From NCBI GenBank assembly GCA_011033025.1, contig WFMF01000574.1, positions 35,262 through 99,261 of the forward strand: a stretch of DNA of 64,000 bases. The letters run 5' to 3'. Positions 1 to 13,900 of the stretch are shown here, in pieces. The notes below the pieces were generated by a model, which was not told where the DNA came from, searched no databases, and saw only the letters and a program-made list of their open reading frames with translations. The position numbers and the translations under genes are program-made. Origin of the DNA: Beroe forskalii (Eukaryota > Ctenophora > Nuda > Beroida > Beroidae). Each line of letters opens with the position of its first letter. Positions within the stretch are counted from its first letter, which is position 1.

Positions 1-1996
1 CGCACATACACGCATCCCCCGCGCACTGGGACAGTCTGTAGGACCCATCGTCAGAGTTGCATTCCAGCTCCGCAGCGAACTCTGTGGTCTGCTCGCGTTT
101 GTCGGAGTAGCACTGCGACATATCGTAGATTCCCCGGAACTTCTCGCAGAATTGCAGCGTAAGTTCCTCGTTTTCTCCCTGCTCGTAGATCGTAACTCCC
201 TCCTCGTCAACACAGAAACACTCGACCATCTGTTGGCACTGTACCGCAACGAACTCCCCGTAGTCCGTACAGCTGACATTCATCATGCCGGTGGAGTCTG
301 ATTCCCGGAGTCTGAAGCACTTGGACGCCTCCAGAGTCATCCACCGTTCCTTGCAGTACTCCTGGAATTCTGCCAAGGAATGGCCACCCTCGCGGTGCTC
401 TTCAGCGGAATCAGCCAGTTCCCTGCCCCTGTGGTCGACACAGACACACTCCTCTCCCTCACACTGGGTGTGGTGGTAGTGTCCGGTAGCCACTTCGCAC
501 ATGGCGGGTAGTTTACGCTCCATCAGTGTACCCTGGTCGAAGTGCTGCTTCATGTCACCGTAACAATCCGATTGCAGGAGGAGCTGAAATGAGAGGGATT
601 GTCAGATTACACGTTTAAAAGGGCACCACTACTTACAGATATGAAGTATATTCATTAAATATTAATGCCAAAAATTGATAACTAAATAAAAAATCTTTTA
701 CTTGATAATGACAAATGAATTGTTTATCGGTGCCGTGTCGAACTCCTAAGCGCGCGGCGTTACCGTTACGTGCAGAGATCAGTATTCAGTAGCTGCTAAG
801 ATGACAGGCAATGAGCCGTGCACGATTACGCCGCGCACGATTAAGCCGCGCACGTAGGACTTCTGTACCTGAGCCTTCTCATCGCACATCATATCCTCGT
901 TATCTGCTGAATGGTCGGTGTTGGGCAGCTGCTCTCCCAAGAACGGCTCCACACAGAAACACGCATCATCCTCGTCACATTGTCGTGCCTAGCGAACGAC
1001 CGGTTAACTTTTCTCAATAAATTTGGTCATATCGGTCACGGTTAAGCAAAAAGTGCGGGCTAACCGCCTGTTCGGTTACGGTTTGGTGTTCTGACCGTTT
1101 CCCCTAAATGGTTGATTAAGAAATCAGCAAAAATTCTGTTTCGGTTAGGTTAAAACTCCAGGTTAACCAGTATTTCGGTTCCTACCTCGAATCTTCCTTC
1201 GGAGTCGCACGTGGGTACGTACGAAACGTCCTCGGCTTCTTGAGCAGCTTTTCGGTCCATGTAGCACTTGTTCCGCATGTACCGATCCCTGGGAAGAAGA
1301 ACTTAATGTTAAAACAGCACAAAAACACAAAAGATGTGTGCTGGTTTAGTGTTTTCATGGATATCTAGTGATATGAAACTAGTTAAAAACACCCTCCCTA
1401 AACTAACCTGATATCCCTGCACCAAGTCTCCTCATACTGATCCCTGCCGTAGTTGGTGTCCGGTATCTCCTCGCCACTGAACACGACGCAATAACACTCG
1501 GCTCCCTGGCACTGCTCGGCATCGTACCGGCCGTCCGGCAGACAGTTCGGCTTGAAAACACCCACCAACATGTCGTTCTCCTGCTTGTCGGCGTGTAGCC
1601 GCCCCATCAAGCACGGGAACTCCTCATACCGATCCCGGTTGGCGTTCATACACACTGCCGTGTTCTTGTCGTCGTAGTCCGCTTCCTTGAACTCAAAGTC
1701 CAGGAGGCGCGTGCCGTATTCGTCCGCGCACGTGCACATGGCGTTTTCGTCGCACTGCACCGGCGCGAAGTAACCGTCAGGCGTACAATCGTAGGTGGAA
1801 TCGGCTCCTGCAGCCGCTCGGGCGAGTGAACAGGGACGGTTCTTCACCAGTTCCTGGCGGAATTGACAGTACTCGGACGGGTCCTGTGCGATTTCCTCGT
1901 AGAAGGAAGGCAGATCTCGGGTGGAGTCCGGGATGGCGGTTCCGTCGTCGTTGTAACACACGCAGTAGCCTTGTCTGACGTTGCACTCGTGGAATT
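1..1996 (-). CDS. Exons 27-30: array of thyroglobulin type-1 units, runs off the window
   Basis: Exon 27 (1408-1996) holds a partial unit with YCVCYNDDG, then two full units marked DGYFAPVQC with CTCAD, and DGRYDAEQC with CYCVV. Exon 28 (1186-1288) ends YVPTCDSEGRFE and exon 29 (869-988) continues ARQCDEDDACFCVEP, one Tg1 unit split by a phase 0 intron. Exon 30 (1-583) holds GHYHHTQC with CVCVD, GEFVAVQC with CFCVD, and GSYRLSQC with CMC at the window edge. Acceptors are good (TTTCAG, CTTCCCAG). No unit in the array keeps the Trp of the family CWCV motif. The gene continues beyond position 1. Confidence 0.85.
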
Positions 1997-4900
1997 CTGG
2001 GAAAAATGTTAATAAAATGTTATTAATGACTAGCACTAAAATTGACGAAGGTTCAATCGTACTGCTTTTGAGATGGAAAGAACGGGAGCTTAGAGTTACG
2101 CGAAACCTACGAAAATAGGAAAACAGACTGAAACAATTAATGGCAAACATACAACCATTCACCGGCAAAGAGACGGAAAAAACATGGCATACAAAAGACA
2201 AAACGAAGTGCATCACCTGAGCTGTGAGGGGAGGAGGAAGTAGAACGGATGGGGGTTGGGGTTGGGGTAGTCTGCACCGGACAATCGGATATCACGACAC
2301 ATTGCTGGGCCTCCTCGTCGAATATTGGCGTATCTTCCGGACACGCGCACCTGGAGGACGGAGGTGGTACGTATTTTTATACACGTACTTCTATCTGTCT
2401 TTGCATACTAACTATGGTGCGTTTTTCTATACTTGGTGTTTGAAATGATTGTAAAATGAAAAAAAAAATCAAGGTGGTACTTGTCGTTGAATTTTAAACA
2501 CGATCTCGTCCATGATCACATAACAAAAACAAAGTGCATAGAAGACGGCCGAGATTATAATCAGCGAACAGATTCCTTGTTTTCGCCCTCTTGAGGGGAC
2601 CAACAAAAATAAACACGCGCACCTCCTCGAACAAGCCTCGTCACACATGGGCTCAGGATCCATACAGGTGTGCTCGCAACTGCTTGCACAATTCGTGAAT
2701 ACCTTTCCGTGCTGGCAATCAGCCTGGTCCTCAAGGAACACAAACTCGCAGTCAAAGTTGTCATTTTGTGGGTCGTGGCGGGTGTCTTCAAACTGGGGGA
2801 AAAACATGGTTAGCGCAATATATTGACGATGATAAGGAAATTGAAGGGGTGTTTTAAGCAAATTTCCGAAACAACTGAACCGATGTCCGATAATAATCAT
2901 TGATATGTCAGTACGACATCGACATGATATTCATGAAGAATAACAATCTAAAGATCGCAGCTTGGGAAGTAATATATTTTGCTTCTCCACCGCTCTGAAA
3001 CATTACCAGTGCTCCGGTGTAGGGATTGACACAGACACACATCATGTCCCCGACACATTGCCTGTACTCAAACAACCCTGAAACATCATCAGTTATCATT
3101 AAAATAGTCAGGTAGAAGACGAGGTATTTAGCAATATCACTGATCCATGTGTTCACTGTTTCCATCGGGGAACTGGCTCCATCTTTCGGGGATTTTACAA
3201 AAATGAAATCCATATCACTGACCTTTAAAAACTTTTATGCTAATGGGGTGCTAAAATATTGGGATTTTCTCCAAACTTCGTCCCACAAAACCTTTACATA
3301 TCTCACCTTCCTCAGTACACTTGGGAGCCAGCTGCTCCGGGATTTCCAGAATTCCGAACAGTCTACTCCGTTCCGTACAGCTCTCCGGGAGGTTCTCCTC
3401 GAAACCAGGGCACTGGAAGGGGCTTTCCACGCACTCTCCCATGTTGTTCTCAACCATGTTACCCGGACACCGGCACCCGTTCTCACACTGCGGTGAGGGC
3501 GTCATCAAAGTGGGGTGCTGATGATGCTGAAGCGTTAATTTGGCTGGACACGCGTGGACCTCAAGATTATTTTCTGACCCATATTATGTGTGCACATCAA
3601 TCGATCGATAAAACGCGTGGAAATACTGTACTTTCGTCAAAAATTGCGCACACAGTTTAATGCGCGTCTTTCTCAATCCCTCCGCCCGATCGATTTTGGG
3701 CGAATGTATTTTCAGAGAATACCAAATCTCATGAAACAGTACTCACGTCGCCAATACAGGGCCTGTCGAAGGGGTTGAGCACGTTGTCGCAGGTGAGTGG
3801 GCACCAGGAGTCGCAGTACGTGTAAACCTTGCCTCCGAAACACTCCGGTTCCATGTCAGCCTCGTCTGAGGGGGATGTTGGTGACGTCATTATCAGGGTT
3901 TAAATGATGCAGTGATGACGTCATTATCAGAGGGAATGAATGGTACATTGATAACACCAAAATAGCAATCTGAAGGAGAGGTTGCACATGCGAGGAAAAA
4001 TGAATTTATTTGCTTCGGTTATATTGAGAAGTTTCGGTCTAGGTTATAGTATTTGATTTCTGCAGAATTTAATTCAATTATGCTCTGCTGATTACAAATC
4101 GAATAATTTGCTTGACTTTTGATAAATTTCGGTTTGGATTATTAGAATTTCTGAATATAAGAATTTCGGTTTGGACTATCAGAATTTCAGTTGCTGTCAG
4201 TACCTACAGCCATATTTTTCTCAGCTATGAGGCAACGCAAGAGGTTGTATAGAGGAAATGGAGGAAATAACTTCATCATCCGGGGGGGAATGGTGCATTT
4301 CTGCCACCAAAACAAGAAATAAAGAGTGAATTTCCAGGTCGACTCGTCGCAGTCGTTGTCATCCGCAATGTTCCTCTCCACAATGACTCCGTTCTTCCTA
4401 ACACAGAAACAGTAGCCTGAAAATAAGTTTTATAAAATACTAAGTTTTATTTTTTTAACTTAGGAAGATGTGATCACTTAAGAAGTTGTGATCACTAACA
4501 ACCAGGGGGTTTATAATTAGAAATTAGAATTGAAGAATTTGAATTATTTCGGTCAGATCATCAGCTGCAGGAATAAAGAAGTTTTAGGAAATCCTGCCTA
4601 GCCGTGTGATTAAGTACGAAGGAGGTTAATTAAATTATTAATGTAAATTAGAATTGAAAAATTTGTTTTCTTAGGAATTAGGTCATCGGAAAAGTTATAA
4701 ATGGTTATTATTTGCTTGGTGATACGAGGTAATAAGCCCGTTAATGAATATAAGGCACGTTTTACAATAATAAGTCAATAATGTAAGAATATTTTAACCA
4801 TTGTCCGTTTTATGAATCGTTGCAAAGGTGCATATGTAAAATATGCAACACAAATATTCATATATTAAGCACTTCATCGTTGTTCATGGGGGATAATGAA

Positions 4901-7900
4901 TTAAATTTAAATTTTCATGCGGTAAAATTCGTCCAAAATCTGCAAATTCTTCTCGATGTATGATTAGTTCAGATAAGGACAAATAACGAAGTCCCTCACC
5001 AAAAGTCACGCACATACTTACATTTTACACGTAAACCGCTAATTCAACCCCTCTATAACGGGCCTTTCTGGGGAGGGATTTATTCCCGCACAGAGAGATC
5101 GTTCATAATTTCTTACCCCGTGGTTGCACCCCAACTCACTGCGTTGCACCCCACCCCCTAGCAACTCACTGCGTTGCACCCCACCCCACAGCAACTCACC
5201 ATCTTCGTCACACTGTCTGGTGTTGTATTCGGAGGGGTCGTCAGCCTGACAGGTCGGAACTGGGCGGTTTTTCTTCTTAGCGTCCAGAGCAGCGAGGTTA
5301 CAGTCCATGTCAGAGAACACGTGTATCGGATAATCAGCCTGGGTGGGGTTAATATAGGGCTGGTATTTGGAAACACAATACTACCATAGTTGTGTTTTTG
5401 CGACAGATTAAAAGAGAGCCTGGATCGAAGTCTACAGGAAGATTGTCCAGAATATCACATGTTATTCACTTATTCCGTTACTGCCGATAACGGATTATTA
5501 AGAGAATGCCACCGCAATACGCCATTTTCACGCTTGAGAAAGGCGAACCAGAAAGAAATCCCCTACATCCCCAAACACCCTAACTCACAGGGCATGCATC
5601 CCGGTGTGAGCCACAGTACGGTCCCATCTCCCCTCCCTCCACATAGTAGGGATGACTGGGTGTGCAGCCGCATCCCTGCATACACTCAGCATTCTGGTCC
5701 GGCTCCTCGCCACATCCCAGCGTCATGGCACAGCTCGTGTAGAGTTGACCGGCAGGGCATTCTGGGAATCCTGGAGGGGACAGGGAGTTAGAATGTAACG
5801 TAACCTAGGTCTCTCGACCTTTTGAGGTGCGGCGTATTACGGCGCGCCTGAGTACTTTTTTGCGGCGCGTGACGGCGCAAAGTACTTTCAATGCAACGCC
5901 CCTCAAAAAGTACCCAAGCGCCCCAAAATGTCGAGGCACCACAGTAATCAGTAATGCCTTACAAGACATGTTGATGTGGAACGAAAATGTCCATTTTTTC
6001 GCAATCCCATTATTCCGATTCCCATAATTATTGTCCGATGATCTCCACTCCGAGAATGACACATGAAATTCATGTCTCTCTAAGTAGTAAGTACTATCTT
6101 GCTAAATACCCTGGCACTATGCCACTGAAATCGCCATTATTTTACAAAATATCCTAGCCATTGAAACCCCTGGTCTCTACCCACCCTGGGACACTGGTAG
6201 AAATGTTCGATCCGGTGGGTCAGTGTCATGTCCGCAACACCCTGCTCATCCACACAGAAACACACAGAACCCTGGCACTGTCGTGGGAAGAAGAGATCGG
6301 GGTCTTCGTCATTACACACGATATTAGGGTACCCTGTGGGTGGTAGGTTGGTGACGTCATTATCATAGCGCAAAATGGTAAGTTGATGACGTTATATCAT
6401 AGCGCAAAGTGGTAGGTTGATGACGTCATTATCAAAGTGCAAAATGGTACGTTGATGACGATCATGATCCCAAAATGAAGGCATTCAAGTTATTTATTGT
6501 GTCAAAAATAAAAAGGGTACCTATTTTGGATGAAAGTTAACTAGTTGAAACAAAGTGCCATTTCTAAATTTCTATCAACCACAGTAAGGATTTCCCCATA
6601 TTCTCCGGCCCCACTCACCTAGCAAGAATTGTACCGAATCCACGTATGCTTGGAGAGAGTCCCTGTACCCCTGACAAGTGAGGGGCATTTCTTCCAACTC
6701 ACACAGGTTACAGGCTTTCCTACAGTTCCGGATCAGATAACCGTTACCTGAGGGAAAAGAGCGGTTGATTTCAACGAAGTTTTATAATAATTCTACAGTA
6801 TAATTTCATAGTTTTGAATTGATGCGAACAGATTTGCAGATGTTCCTCATCAATTAGTATCAGTCCTAAAATGTGGTTGGGGACACCGTCAACAACAAAA
6901 TTTGGCGTATCTCATCAATTTCATAGTAAAGGAAAGTAAAGTTTAGAGAAGATTACCACAGAGATCCCGGGCTGCCCACTGCTCACAAGTTGGATTGCTG
7001 TTCGTACAGGTCTCAGGATTCACTGAAAGACGTGAAATGTTATTGAACTAATAAGTAAAAAAGTAAGTCAAAAAGTAAGTGAAATTAATCCATTGCATGC
7101 AATAGTAGTCACTTGTAAGTTATGCCCTTATTATGGTCCTTATCGTGGCATAAAAAGTATAAATGAATAATATCTATCAACCACTCTAATGTCTGTCAGA
7201 CCACTCACCCACCATAACAATCATTTGAAACCTGTCTAACCACTCACCTGCCATCTCCAGCCGGGAACTGGACCAAGGATCTCTAACTCAATATCAAATC
7301 ATCAAAACGCTTACGTAAACTTAAACTACCACTCACCTGCCATCTGTGTAACCTCAAGTCCCCATCCCTGGAAAGCAGACACCAGCCCTTCCTCGTAAGT
7401 CCGTAACTCTGCAACACACTCTTCCTCAGGGATACACTGGTCCATGTCGTCTGAGAAGGGGGCGTCGTCTGGGCAACGGCATCCGGGCGTGCAGGGCTGG
7501 GAAAAGATTCAGTGAAAGAGGAAATAGGAGTAAAAGGATATGTTGCGATTAAAACTTGGCTCTTTTGAATCTTGATCAGTAAATCACGTTCGTACAAAAG
7601 GCGCACGCGTGGAATCATTTCTCAATCACATCGCGACACGTCCAGTTTTACTCGTTCAGAGTCTCAGTTGCTCGTTATAGTAGTCCTAGTTTAGAACAAT
7701 TTTTTATCAACAAATGACCCGGAATCAAGTGATCCTGATTTAGCCGTACCTCGTTTTCTGGCATGTAGTCCAGAAGGCCACAGTATCTCTTGTGGGGCAT
7801 GCACTCCTCAAACGTCCCCTCGAGACAGTAGTAACCAACCGAGAAGTCTGCGGTAGGATTATCATAATATTTTGAAGAAAATTCCATTCAAATTGCATCA

Positions 7901-10900
7901 TGGCCAAATGTTTTTTGAAAGCCTCCGTAATTCTTTGGTTCAATAATATATTGAATCATTTCAATTCGTGAAAACTAAACTCGTAATTCAATAAACTCCG
8001 GGTGTTGCAATGGCATGTTTTTTGAGCATGGAATATGCTGAAAACGAGTGATGGGCGATGTGACTGACATCATTTTCATGTCCCAAAATGGTGAATTGTC
8101 AATGACGCCAGATCAATTCTTTTGCAGCTTCTAAAGAGTAAACGAATTACAAATTACAAACCGCATTCGAAAGATTCCTCAGGGAAGTAGAAACCGTCGA
8201 TTCTAGGGACACCATTTCTGTCCACACACGTGCACCTGTCCCCAATGCACTGAAGAAAATAGAAAATATTAAAAATCTCTTCATATTTGAAAATGTGACA
8301 TTTTTTTGGGAATACATATCAAGGGCGGGGGGGTGAAAATGTAGTTGGTATTTCTTACTTTTTGAGTCAAATTTCGAATTTAGAAAATAATTTCAGCAAA
8401 CCATAATTATTATAACAGACAATAAAAACGGGTGGCATCACTAACTTGTTTGGGAAGGTAGTTCCCTTCTTCATCACAGAATCCTATTTCATGTATGTCC
8501 ACATCTAAAGGGTTATAAGACAATCAAATATTTAAAGGCAAATTATAAACTCTTGGTTGTTTCATAATTTTGACACGGCAAATTCGCACAAAATGTCCTT
8601 AATTCTAATTCAAATATTATATTCATATTTTGTATTTCATATTTGCACTGTATCCTACCTAAATATAATATTTTGTATAATAAAGTCATAGTACTCATGT
8701 CCACATCGTCATTTTCTTGAACTGCTTGCTCGAAATCCCTATCGCACATGCTTCTACTATCTGAAAAGGTTGAAATTGGAATCTATAATCTATTATTCAA
8801 AGTCACAAACAGAAAACGCATCAAATTATCAAATACCGACTAATTATTGAAACACCTCGCTATTTCTAAAAAATGGATAACGCTGATAACCCAAATAACA
8901 TGGTAAACTTATGCCATGTAATTTAAAATGAAAAGGAATGCCACAAACCAGCTGAAGTAGTACTCCTATCCCAACTCAGCTCACTGGTCGTCCTGATCTC
9001 CTCCGTGGTCGGGGAAGTGTCCACACCTCGTGTTGCTTCCTCTGAGATAATACACGCCAGCCCCACACAGCCCGAGGGGGTTGAGGATTCCTCAGTTGGG
9101 GGAGATGTTATCAACTCTTCCTCAGTGGTAGGCGATGTCTCGATCCTGATAACAGTGGTGGTTTCCTCTCTACCACCCTCGCGTTCTGTTGTAATGACAG
9201 AAGGACTCGAAGTTTCGGTGGGAGGAGAGGTGATGTCCTCGATGATTGTAGTGCTTGCCTCGGTCGTGGGGGATGTTTCAGGTCGGTATTCTGTGGAACC
9301 AGGGTAGACTGATGTTGTTTCTTCCGTTGTAGGTGATGTCAGATCCTGGTATTCTGATGTCGTAGCCGGGGTTGAAGGTGATGTTTCTATCTTGATTTCG
9401 GTGGTAGGTTCGTCGGTGGTTGGTGAGGATTCCATAATGAACACTGTGGTTTGTTCTTCAGTACGTGGTGTGGTAGGTGAAGTTTCGATACCCATATCAG
9501 TTGTTTCCTCTTGGAGACACGCCAACCCGATGCAGCCAGGAGTTGTTGATGTCTCGGTTGGGGGCGACGTTTCCTCTTCATACTCCGATGTGGAACCTTC
9601 AGTTGTTGGTGATGTTTCCGGTTTATACTCTGTTGTAGGAGAAGTCTCGATGCCCACTTCGGTTGTTTCTTCCTCTGGGAAACAATCGAAACCCTGACAG
9701 GCTTGGGAGCTGGATGAAGTTTCCGTAGGAGGAGACGTGACTAGCTCAAACTCGGATGTCACACCTTCCGTTGTGGGCGATGTTTCTTGACGTTCCGTTG
9801 TAGATCGCATTTCCGTGGTAGGGGATGTTTCTATCTTTATATCCGTGGTTGGGGAGGTATCTATCTTCATCTCGGTCGAGGAGGACTGTGTTGGAGGAGA
9901 GGTGGGAAGATCGGATGTTGTGGACTGGGATGTGTGCATTCCGTGAGTTGTAACTTCCTCTGCACCATCATCTGTAGGCGGAGTCGTGTCTTCTGTCGGG
10001 GGTGAACTCTTGAAGTCGTAGGGGGAGGTGATTGTTACAGGCTCCGTGACGGGTGTTTCATCAGTGGTATCCTCGAAATCAGGGATATCTTCACACTCAT
10101 CCTGGGTGTAGCACGTGTCTAGGACCATGACGGGCTTATCTTCCGGACAACCGCACTCGTTAGTGATGCAGATCCTGAAATCAGGAAGTCAGGAAAGGAA
10201 ATCCCAGAACTTGGGAGGAGCGATATATGAAAATTCAAAATTCAAATGAAACTATATTTTATTATTCCCATTTCAATCAATCAATAGATTATATAACGCA
10301 TGGATTTCAATAATGAAAAGGTTTCTAAGCGAGTGAGAAAAAGGAAGCCTCGAAAAGCTTTGACGCCAAAAACTTGTTTCGACCGCATTGTTTGACTAAT
10401 CTAAAGTCTTATCATTAAAATACTGACGAAATCTATTTTAAAAAGAATAAAATCAAAAGAACAAACAATAGACTAAAACTGGGCATACCTGGTGCACCAA
10501 GCTATGTCAGATCCACAGGTCTGTAGACAGGGTAAACATTTCTTCTTCCCAAACCAAACCTGGTTGGAGGGACACGACACCATCGTATCTGTAGAACACA
10601 GGATTAAATTACGTGATTTGTAGAGAAGTACTCGGAAATACTTCTTGAATTGTGGCAGTATTGGATAGGTCACAGGACTTCGTTTAAATTTTGAATAAAT
10701 GGTTGATTTCATGTCTCGAACTTCAAATCAAATGGGCTATCCGAAATGAATGATATGTCGTTTCCTTCACCTAATTCGGCGTGGATGGCTTCGTTTTCTT
10801 CCATCTTGGTCATGATTGGCTCCCCTCGTGGACATTCCATTCCTGAGGATGGATGGTGATCAGTATCATATAAATGACATCATTGAACGGAGGATGAATC

Positions 10901-13900
10901 TACGAGAGATCCAGCCAGTCCCCTAAGTCCAGAAGGCGGCGAATCATGTCTCCACGACGCATGGGGGACTGTGGATGGGGATTGGGAGCGAGTCACATTC
11001 ATAAAAAGTGGGAGACACCATCAAAAGTAATCATTCCGGTGGGATTATTCTTATATTTCCATCCCACATTCCAGTGACACATCTGTTAGTCTCCGTATCA
11101 AGGTAGGGCTTATCCTCCGGACAGATGCACATGTCCTTGCCGTATGAGAGTTTCCTAGCAACGGAGTCCTGACACGTGACTTGCTCGTACATACTGAACT
11201 GGTAGTCCGCTGACTCAGGACACGGTGAAACAACGGAAATAATAATGGAGAAGGCAAGGGGATCAATATTGACTGAATTTAACATTATCTATGAATGTTT
11301 TCAAAACAATTATACCACATGATTTTTGAGAGAATCATATGAACATATCCTTTCATTTCATCAGTCAAACTTACATTCAAAATTCGTTTTTACCAAAATA
11401 CAAGAGCTAATACTCACGTGTCCTAGCAACACATCGGTCCTCGTTGACATAGAAACCGTACTGACTAAGACATTCCTCGTAGTCGCTGTCAGCCTCCCAG
11501 CCACAGACATTACCATTCTCAGCTTGCTTCTCACACTTCCCGAAATGGGAGGAGCACAGGGTCACACTGAGGAGATGAGGTAGTTCATTTAGTGACACAA
11601 GGTCACACTGGGAGGTAAAAGTTATTCATTTCATGGTATAGGGTGACATTCGGAGGAGAAAAGTTATTGATCGCATGACGATGGGAGGAGAAGCAGTTCA
11701 AGTTGCTAAATTGGATAACAATGACTTTGAAGTAAGTTTCTAGTCTTAATTAAAATCTTAAAATGGTATATTTAAGATGTAGAATTGCCCATTATTCCCA
11801 CACATGGCCATATGAACCTACCTCCAGTTGTCCTGGTAGTCGGAACAGCAGGGGGATTGACCGTATCTTGTTGAGGGCTGGCAGTCACAGTCCAGAGTAT
11901 CTAAACGGGGAAAGGTAACGGTTAAGATTCTGAAATAAATGTGACAATGTAATTTATTGGAAGAGACCGGCTTTGAATGTATTAAGATTTTCAATGTATG
12001 TAATTTGTCGATGAGTTTTCGTAGAACTAGAAAGGGGTAATTCGAGTTTTAAAATCAAATTTTCGAGATACATTGATGTTTAAAATCTTTATCCTCCATG
12101 AGATCATGCATAAGATCATCATCAATATCGTAGTCCCATCTTCGGTGTAGTTTACACAGGGATGCCTGAAGGAAAGTAATTATCATGAAAACTTGGGGCA
12201 CAATTCGTGTGCGAAAATTTGAATAATGAATATGAGGCTTTGATAATTGGGCGAAGTTGAGAGGGCAAAATGGGGGGCTTCAGCCTTTTAGGCGGGAAAG
12301 TTTACACACGATTCACGAATGTAAACAGGAGCTGCAGAACTCATCGCCTGTCTGATACGGTGATACCAATCAGGTACTCAGGCATGATGTCAATGATATC
12401 ATGAAATGTGAATACAACCATACAAAGTGAGTGGATTATACAACAGGATTTATTGTTCATCGGTAATGGAAAACCTAATTATCAAATTTACGCCGACATG
12501 AAAGGAATAATAGAGGAGCAGACAGCAGACAGTTCTGGATATATTCTGAAGAAACCCTTTCTACCATATTTAACACATACACTTCTTTCCAAGGGACGAA
12601 TCAGCGACCACTGTCATCTTCTCATCTAAAGCGCGCGCTATAATTTTCAAAATTATCAATCAGTCTTCACTATTCATAGCACCATTAGGTGTGATATTTC
12701 CCCTTCTCACTTTTCGAGCAGTGCAGATGCCACAGAGACGAAGTCGAAGCGGTTGCACAGCTCGATAAGTGAGAATGTATTGCCCTGACGGATTGTGGTC
12801 GCTCCTTTGGTCCCTTATCTGACCGAGGGAGGCCAGAAAGTTGGTTGAGAGTTCCAAGGAATTATCTGATATAACCACGTCACTACTCGAGGAGACTATT
12901 ATAACACGTTATTATATCCAACAGACGTTATTATATCCAACAGACATGTTCCTGTTCAAAGTGTGTTTATCAGGCTCAGAGAAGAAGAAGACAGAGTGAT
13001 ATGTATGAGTTAAGTGATGAAACATCGGCGATAGTTTAGAAAATAAGAAGAAGTGTGAAAAATGGTGGAGAGTTGATTATAATCAAATTACAATCCGTAA
13101 TTTGTAAAACACGAAGTATTTTATAGCATATAGGTCTTAAGTATAATTATAAAGAAATTAAAAATATATATCAATCACTATCTATTAAATTCATTTCAAC
13201 ATCTGCAAGAATTGTATTTTCTTAGGAAATTCATTGTACTTTTGCATTTTAATGTTGTTACCTTCATACCAATGCCGTGCATTGAAATATTGTATCGCGA
13301 TTAAAATGATATTTTTAAAGAGCGAAAGGAGTGATAATTATGTTAAATTCAGAAATTATTGAAAAATTGACAAACCAATTAGAAATTTAGGACTTATATA
13401 ATGGTCCTGACCAGTAGTTATTTTAGTAATTCTCTCCAAAAAAGTTATTTTGGGGCTGTACACGAGCAATAAGCCGATCAAAAATGAATTCGTGATTTGG
13501 GTTGATAATTTTCAAAGAGAAACCGCCTATTAAATTTATCTTGCCACTTGCATTACTTGAGCAGCTGTTTATGGAAACTGAATTTTTAAAAACACCTAAA
13601 TATGTGTCATATGTGTCATAAAAGCACAACAAAAATAATTTATTGTTAAAAATCAGAAATAACTTTATGTACGGAAAGGAGGTTTTTTGGCTGCGAGCAC
13701 ATGGAATGTCTACACTAAAACATGTAACGCAAATCAAATTAAATTTTGAAGTAGGAGAAAGCCCAAAAACTTTAAGATTTCGTCGCATTTGAAACTTTAA
13801 CATTTTTCATACACCACTGAATGCACTTTTTAAAGATTTAGTGCGCTTTGCAGCCGCTCTCATTTCAAATTCGATTGTATGAATGTATATGTTCTTTGTT

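Noticed and set aside
9005..9697. Plus-strand open frames opposite the mucin-like exon
   Set aside because: They mirror the repetitive minus-strand coding sequence, have low complexity and no domains. The minus strand has in-phase splice junctions on both sides.
12660..12878. Minus-strand frame with moderately protein-like composition inside the TIMP intron
   Set aside because: Exons 3 and 4 join in phase 0 to give a continuous TIMP domain. Inserting this would break it, and no motif was recognised.
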